Origin: JAPHTQ01 sp050295975
GTDB taxonomy: Bacteria; Pseudomonadota; Gammaproteobacteria; Thiohalomonadales; Thiohalomonadaceae
DNA: 64,000 nucleotides
Reading direction: 5' to 3'
Assembly (NCBI GenBank): GCA_050295975.1
Contig: JBNKQR010000011.1
Coordinates: 3,204 to 67,203 of the forward strand
Made by a program: the position numbers and the translations under genes. This document shows, piece after piece, positions 63,807-64,000 of this stretch. Under the pieces are notes generated by a model. That model did no database searches. It had not been told where the DNA came from and saw only the letters and a program-made list of their open reading frames with translations. Each line of letters starts with the position of its first letter. Within the stretch, counting starts at the first letter, position 1.

Positions 63807-64000
63807 ATGCATGCTCTCAAACTCACTGGCCTGAGGAAAACCTATAGCAACGGCTTCGAAGCCCTTAAAGGCATCGACATGACTGTCGAGGAGGGAGACT
63901 TTTTCGCCCTGCTGGGGCCAAACGGTGCAGGTAAGTCGACCACCATCGGCATCATTACCTCGCTGGTGAACCGAAGCGCAGGCAGCGTAAAGGTCTTCGA
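63807..64000 (+). CDS. ABC transporter ATP-binding protein, 5' part only
   Basis: The frame begins MHALKLTGLRKTYSNGFEALKGI and runs off the right edge. It contains a Walker A motif, GPNGAGKSTT, and the usual A-loop region before it. Only 64 codons are present. Sequence style fits the ABC-2 export type (GLRKTY...ALKGID), but the signature and Walker B motifs lie outside, so the transported substrate is unknown. Confidence 0.9.
   Translation, partial: MHALKLTGLRKTYSNGFEALKGIDMTVEEGDFFALLGPNGAGKSTTIGIITSLVNRSAGSVKVF

Overview
The window is a chromosomal stretch of a gammaproteobacterium. The gene set supports this: lptF/lptG next to pepA-holC-valS, single-chain purL, selD-mnmH, tex, rsuA, tcdA, a DUF2339/DUF3999 pair and a DUF898/M48 pair. 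Most genes are moderately GC-rich. Protein style and neighbourhoods resemble free-living or sulfur-oxidising Chromatiales-type bacteria, but this placement is inference. No rRNA, tRNA, CRISPR array or complete transposon was seen.

Layout. 1-6660: most of a giant cyclic beta-1,2-glucan synthase gene (it runs off the left edge) and a 39-residue lysine-rich protein gene. 7228-9495: thiopurine methyltransferase, DUF1330, DUF167 and an alpha/beta hydrolase. 9679-11412: an arsenic-response unit (ArsR repressor, ArsM methyltransferase, C-GCAxxG-C-C protein) with two matching operator palindromes. 11466-13760: an AT-rich islet with features of integron gene cassettes: a well-formed attC site, an HsdS-like/HEPN fusion, small membrane and exported proteins, and a long perfect palindrome. 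13769-16093: tex. 16312-17513: a second AT-rich islet with two unknown genes. 18005-20171: selD-mnmH for tRNA selenation. 20256-22592: SulP anion transporter and universal stress protein. 22840-28443: a four-gene envelope operon (7TM transglutaminase-like, ATP-grasp ligase, TPR protein, outer-membrane barrel). 28734-42846: purL, RDD and PHP membrane proteins, DUF3108-lptG-lptF, pepA-holC-unknown-valS. 43071-44012: a TIR-like (probable NAD-hydrolysing, defence-type) protein. 44302-44898: an exported EF-hand protein.

44955-57443 is a long run of minus-strand genes, many joined by 4-base overlaps: an exported Asp-rich repeat protein, a sigma factor that appears to use a CTG start, its probable anti-sigma protein, DUF3106 and barrel proteins, an MFS carrier, DUF2339/DUF3999, a cyclase-like protein, TcdA, DUF523, RsuA, a Crp-like regulator and DUF2892. 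The right end holds TatD, an M16C protease, M48/DUF898 and the start of an ABC-transporter ATPase gene.

Best candidates for something undescribed: the HsdS-half/HEPN fusion carried as an integron-type cassette, the palindrome beside it, the TIR protein, the four-gene ATP-grasp envelope operon, and the sigma-factor operon with its Asp-rich repeat protein.
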